A stretch of DNA of 64,000 nt. Origin: Paludibacteraceae bacterium (GTDB lineage: Bacteria > Bacteroidota > Bacteroidia > Bacteroidales > Paludibacteraceae). Position numbers and translations under genes: made by a program. The notes beneath the pieces are model-generated. The model was not told the DNA's origin. It was given only the letters and a program-made list of their open reading frames with translations, and ran no database searches. This document shows, in pieces, positions 61,436 through 64,000 of this stretch; positions within the stretch are counted from its first letter, which is position 1, and each line of letters starts with the position of its first letter. The stretch spans positions 28,059 to 92,058 of the forward strand of contig JAFXPK010000042.1 of NCBI GenBank assembly GCA_017527905.1, written 5' to 3'.

Positions 61436-64000
61436 ATGAAGAAGAGCAAGGATTTAATAAGGAGATACAGCGGCGGAATTTCATGGATGAGGAAGATTCT
61501 CCTCTCCGCACTTTCTGTCCTAGCCCTTCTTTGTGCGAACACCCCACCCTCCCATGCGACGGACTGCTCCAACGGATCCATCATTTACCGTGAGGATTTC
61601 GGAGGGAACAACACGGAGGACCCAGACGTCAAGGGAAGCGGCATACCAGCATGCGACGGACTGACCTACAGGGATGACCCCAACTCCCCGCAACACGAGG
61701 ACAGATACTCCATCCGCAAAACATCCGTGTCAGGATATTATGATTGGTACGACAACATCACCGACCACACCCACCCGAGCGACAAAAACAGAGGATATTT
61801 CATGCAAGTGGACGCGTGGAGAAATCCCTGCGAGTTCTTCCACGTCCAAGTGGACAAGGTGTGTGAAGGAAGCGAGTTGTACCTGTCCCTTTTCGGAACC
61901 AGCGTCTCCAGAGGCAGGAACAACGCCCCCGGGTCCATCCGAATCGTCGCGGAAGATGCGAAAACGGGCAACGAAATCGATCACTACGACATAGAGATAG
62001 AGAACGCCAAACAAGGGAAATGGGAAGAGTACGGCTTCTCCTTCATCGTCCCTACAGGATGTGAGTCCATCAATTACAGAATCATCAACAACGCAGACCA
62101 AACCATCGACGGAGGCAACGACTTCTGTCTGGACGACATAGAGATACGGGCATGCTTGCCTTTACCGACCATCACGCCAAAAAAGGGAACCTCCATTTGC
62201 TTGGGGGAAAGCGAGACACTGACAGGAGACATGGACAACACCATCAACCTAACCCTACCCCTCACATTCACATGGTACAAAAGCGACACCCCCAGCTACA
62301 ACATGGCGGACTGGGAGGAAGTGTACACGGGAAAAACCTTGGGATTGTATAACGTGACGGCCGACGATGCGGGCTTTTACAAAGTGATGGTTTCCGGCGC
62401 AGGGCAAACGCCTAACCTAAGCGCATGCAACTGCCTCTCAGAGTTCTACGAAATTGTCGTGACGGATTGCGGTGCCCACAAGCCTCAACCATGTCCCGAC
62501 GGGACAATCCTCTTCAAGGAGGATTTCGGAGGCAACAGTGTGAGTGACCCTAGCGTAAAAAAAGAAGCGATTCCACAATGCACATATGAGTTCGGGGAAG
62601 ACCCGAGGGATTCCGACGGCATCGGCAAATACAGCATCAGGAAGGTCGGCATCGAACACAACCAATGGTACAAAAACATCTACGACCACACCTATCCGGA
62701 TGACAGCGACAGAGGCTATTTCATGCAAGTGGACGCCTCCTCCGTCAGCGGAATATTCTATCAGACAGAGATAACAGGGCTTTGCGAAAACTCGGAACTC
62801 TACATGTCCATGTGGGGCATGAGCTCCACCACAACAGGATTTTGGGCGAACGCGTTCCTCAAATTGATCGTGGAGGACCAAAATGGCAACGTCCTGCAAA
62901 GCTCCAACATCGAAATAGAGAACGCGAAGGGCTTTTGGGAACAATTCGGACTGACCTACGTCGTTCCTAGCGGACAGAACTCCGTCATCTTCAAAATCGT
63001 CAACAACAGCAACACAAACAGAGGAAATGACTTCTGCCTAGACGACATAGAGGTACGCCTCTGCAACCCTCCGATCTCGCTCACATCCCCCGATAGTCTT
63101 TGTCCAGGGTCAGACGTCACATTGTCCACCGATTTCGTCAATGACGGCACCTATACGGAGCCTGTTAACCTGACATGGTACAAATGCGACACGATCTCCT
63201 ACGAGACCTCCGACTGGACCATGGTGGGCAGCGGCACCTCACTAGACTTGCACAACATCACGGAAGCGGATGAGGGGTACTATCGCGTATGGGCAAGCAG
63301 TAACGGAGCCTCCCAATTGATCAGCAAATGCAACTCCGCCTCCGACTTCGCTAAAATCAGTCTTAAGGTTTGCGAATCGTGTGAAGATACATCCGTCAAA
63401 CTGCTCGACACAATAGCCTTGGGGAACAGCTATTCGAAGAATGGATTCAACATTCCGAGCCCAATCCTCGGAGAAAACGTCGACACGCTAAAACTACAGA
63501 CCAGCAAAGGATGTGACAGCATCGTTTCCTTGAGACTCTACGTTTACAGGAACACAAGCGTCACCATCCACACCGACATCTGCCAAGGAAAGACCTACCA
63601 AGAGAACGGATTTAACGTGACCACGGCGGGCACCTACACGCAACAGTTGAAGAACTCGACAGGAGGAGATAGCCTCATAACACTCGTGTTGGACGTCCTC
63701 CCGACCTACGACGACACCATCTCCCGCACCATCATCGAGGGGGAATCGTTCGCCTTCGCAGGCAACACGTATAGTCAGGCTGGCACCTTCACCGCCAACC
63801 TACAGACCACGGAGGGGTGCGACAGCATCGTCACCCTTGTGCTCAGCGTGATCAGCGGATCGTCCGACACCATCCACGCATCCATCTGCCAAGGCACAGC
63901 CTACCAACAAAACGGGTTTGACGAAAACGCCGCAGGCACATTCACGCAACAGCTGAAGAACATTTCGGGAGCCGACAGCCTCGTGACGCTCGTGCTAGAA
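61436..64000 (+). CDS. Giant secreted repeat protein, 5' part (open at window end)
   Basis: Open without a stop for 855 codons to the last base. Signal peptide with an extended start (MKKSKDLIRRYSGG then MRKILLSALSVLALLCA; Met18 is an alternative start) ending near SHATDC. Then two copies of a ~190-residue module (about 48-245 and 350-545) opening with EDFGGN and closing GNDFCLDDIE, each followed by an Ig-like domain with a WYK motif (about 250-340 and 550-640). From about 660, repeats of 65-70 residues start: 'I..GN.Y..NGF...AGT(F/Y)TQQLKN..G.DSL.TLVL'. Such repeats lead up to a C-terminal type IX sorting domain in known proteins; that end is outside the window. Likely surface adhesin or structural protein. 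Confidence 0.9.
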   Translation, partial: MKKSKDLIRRYSGGISWMRKILLSALSVLALLCANTPPSHATDCSNGSIIYREDFGGNNTEDPDVKGSGIPACDGLTYRDDPNSPQHEDRYSIRKTSVSGYYDWYDNITDHTHPSDKNRGYFMQVDAWRNPCEFFHVQVDKVCEGSELYLSLFGTSVSRGRNNAPGSIRIVAEDAKTGNEIDHYDIEIENAKQGKWEEYGFSFIVPTGCESINYRIINNADQTIDGGNDFCLDDIEIRACLPLPTITPKKGTSICLGESETLTGDMDNTINLTLPLTFTWYKSDTPSYNMADWEEVYTGKTLGLYNVTADDAGFYKVMVSGAGQTPNLSACNCLSEFYEIVVTDCGAHKPQPCPDGTILFKEDFGGNSVSDPSVKKEAIPQCTYEFGEDPRDSDGIGKYSIRKVGIEHNQWYKNIYDHTYPDDSDRGYFMQVDASSVSGIFYQTEITGLCENSELYMSMWGMSSTTTGFWANAFLKLIVEDQNGNVLQSSNIEIENAKGFWEQFGLTYVVPSGQNSVIFKIVNNSNTNRGNDFCLDDIEVRLCNPPISLTSPDSLCPGSDVTLSTDFVNDGTYTEPVNLTWYKCDTISYETSDWTMVGSGTSLDLHNITEADEGYYRVWASSNGASQLISKCNSASDFAKISLKVCESCEDTSVKLLDTIALGNSYSKNGFNIPSPILGENVDTLKLQTSKGCDSIVSLRLYVYRNTSVTIHTDICQGKTYQENGFNVTTAGTYTQQLKNSTGGDSLITLVLDVLPTYDDTISRTIIEGESFAFAGNTYSQAGTFTANLQTTEGCDSIVTLVLSVISGSSDTIHASICQGTAYQQNGFDENAAGTFTQQLKNISGADSLVTLVLE

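Overview
The window comes from a chromosome of a Bacteroidales-type Bacteroidetes. The grounds are a type IX secretion sortase (PorU-like), two giant surface or secreted proteins of the kind exported by that system, a hybrid two-component system regulator, an ExbB-X-ExbD-ExbD cluster, absence of Shine-Dalgarno-like spacers, and repeated promoters of the Bacteroidetes form (-33 TTTG, 19-20 nt spacer, -7 TAnnTTTG). Genus cannot be fixed from the sequence alone. I see no rRNA operon, insertion sequence, prophage or CRISPR array. Most of the window is core genome.

Layout: 1-4.3 kb, lone hybrid two-component regulator (-). 4.5-6.5 kb, glyA and a rhomboid protease (+). 6.5-15.2 kb, a UPF1-like helicase and a ~2250-residue repeat protein with a type B type IX sorting domain (-). 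15.6-18.0 kb, cyclophilin and glycyl-tRNA synthetase (-). 18.2-28.0 kb (+), bL31, NAD kinase, Fmt, an ECF sigma factor, TatD, an FAH-family enzyme, PorU, a Crp-like regulator and TyrA, with tRNA-Asp on the other strand. 28.4-34 kb (-), ExbB/ExbD energy transducer, tRNA-Ser, an HD protein and transketolase. 34.0-34.65 kb, a four-unit palindromic repeat cluster. 34.7-37.6 kb (-), rplM-rpsI-rpsB-tsf. 38.0-41.9 kb (-), hisI-ftsE-metF-small membrane protein-gpmI. 42-47 kb (+), an LtaS-like phosphatase/sulfatase-fold membrane protein and a membrane protein/winged-helix/CreD operon. 47-52.3 kb (-), a UvrD-like helicase, DprA-like protein, AmpG-like permease, PH-domain protein and tRNA-His. 52.5-53.6 kb, murB (+). 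54.6-58 kb (-), dnaX split by an A11 run, and metY. 58.4-61.2 kb (+), two tandem copies of a two-gene Crp/Fnr-like module. 61.4 kb to the window end (+), the 5' part of a second giant secreted repeat protein, open to the last base.

Strongest observations: (1) dnaX is interrupted at an 11-A homopolymer such that the unslipped message gives a gamma-length protein ending just after the run, while loss of one A (or gain of two) fuses it to the tau C-terminal domain; this is the architecture of programmed transcriptional slippage. (2) A pair of small Crp-like regulators has been duplicated as a unit, each copy with its own promoter and terminator, directly upstream of a giant surface protein gene. 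(3) A repeat cluster pairs 'CACGGAGG' units with a palindromic AGACGCAA/TTGCGTCT element four times at about 155-bp period. (4) tRNA-Asp has an A-C mismatch in the acceptor stem. PorU and the two giant proteins fit together as secretion machinery and cargo; only the 8.4-15.2 kb protein shows its C-terminal sorting domain inside the window.
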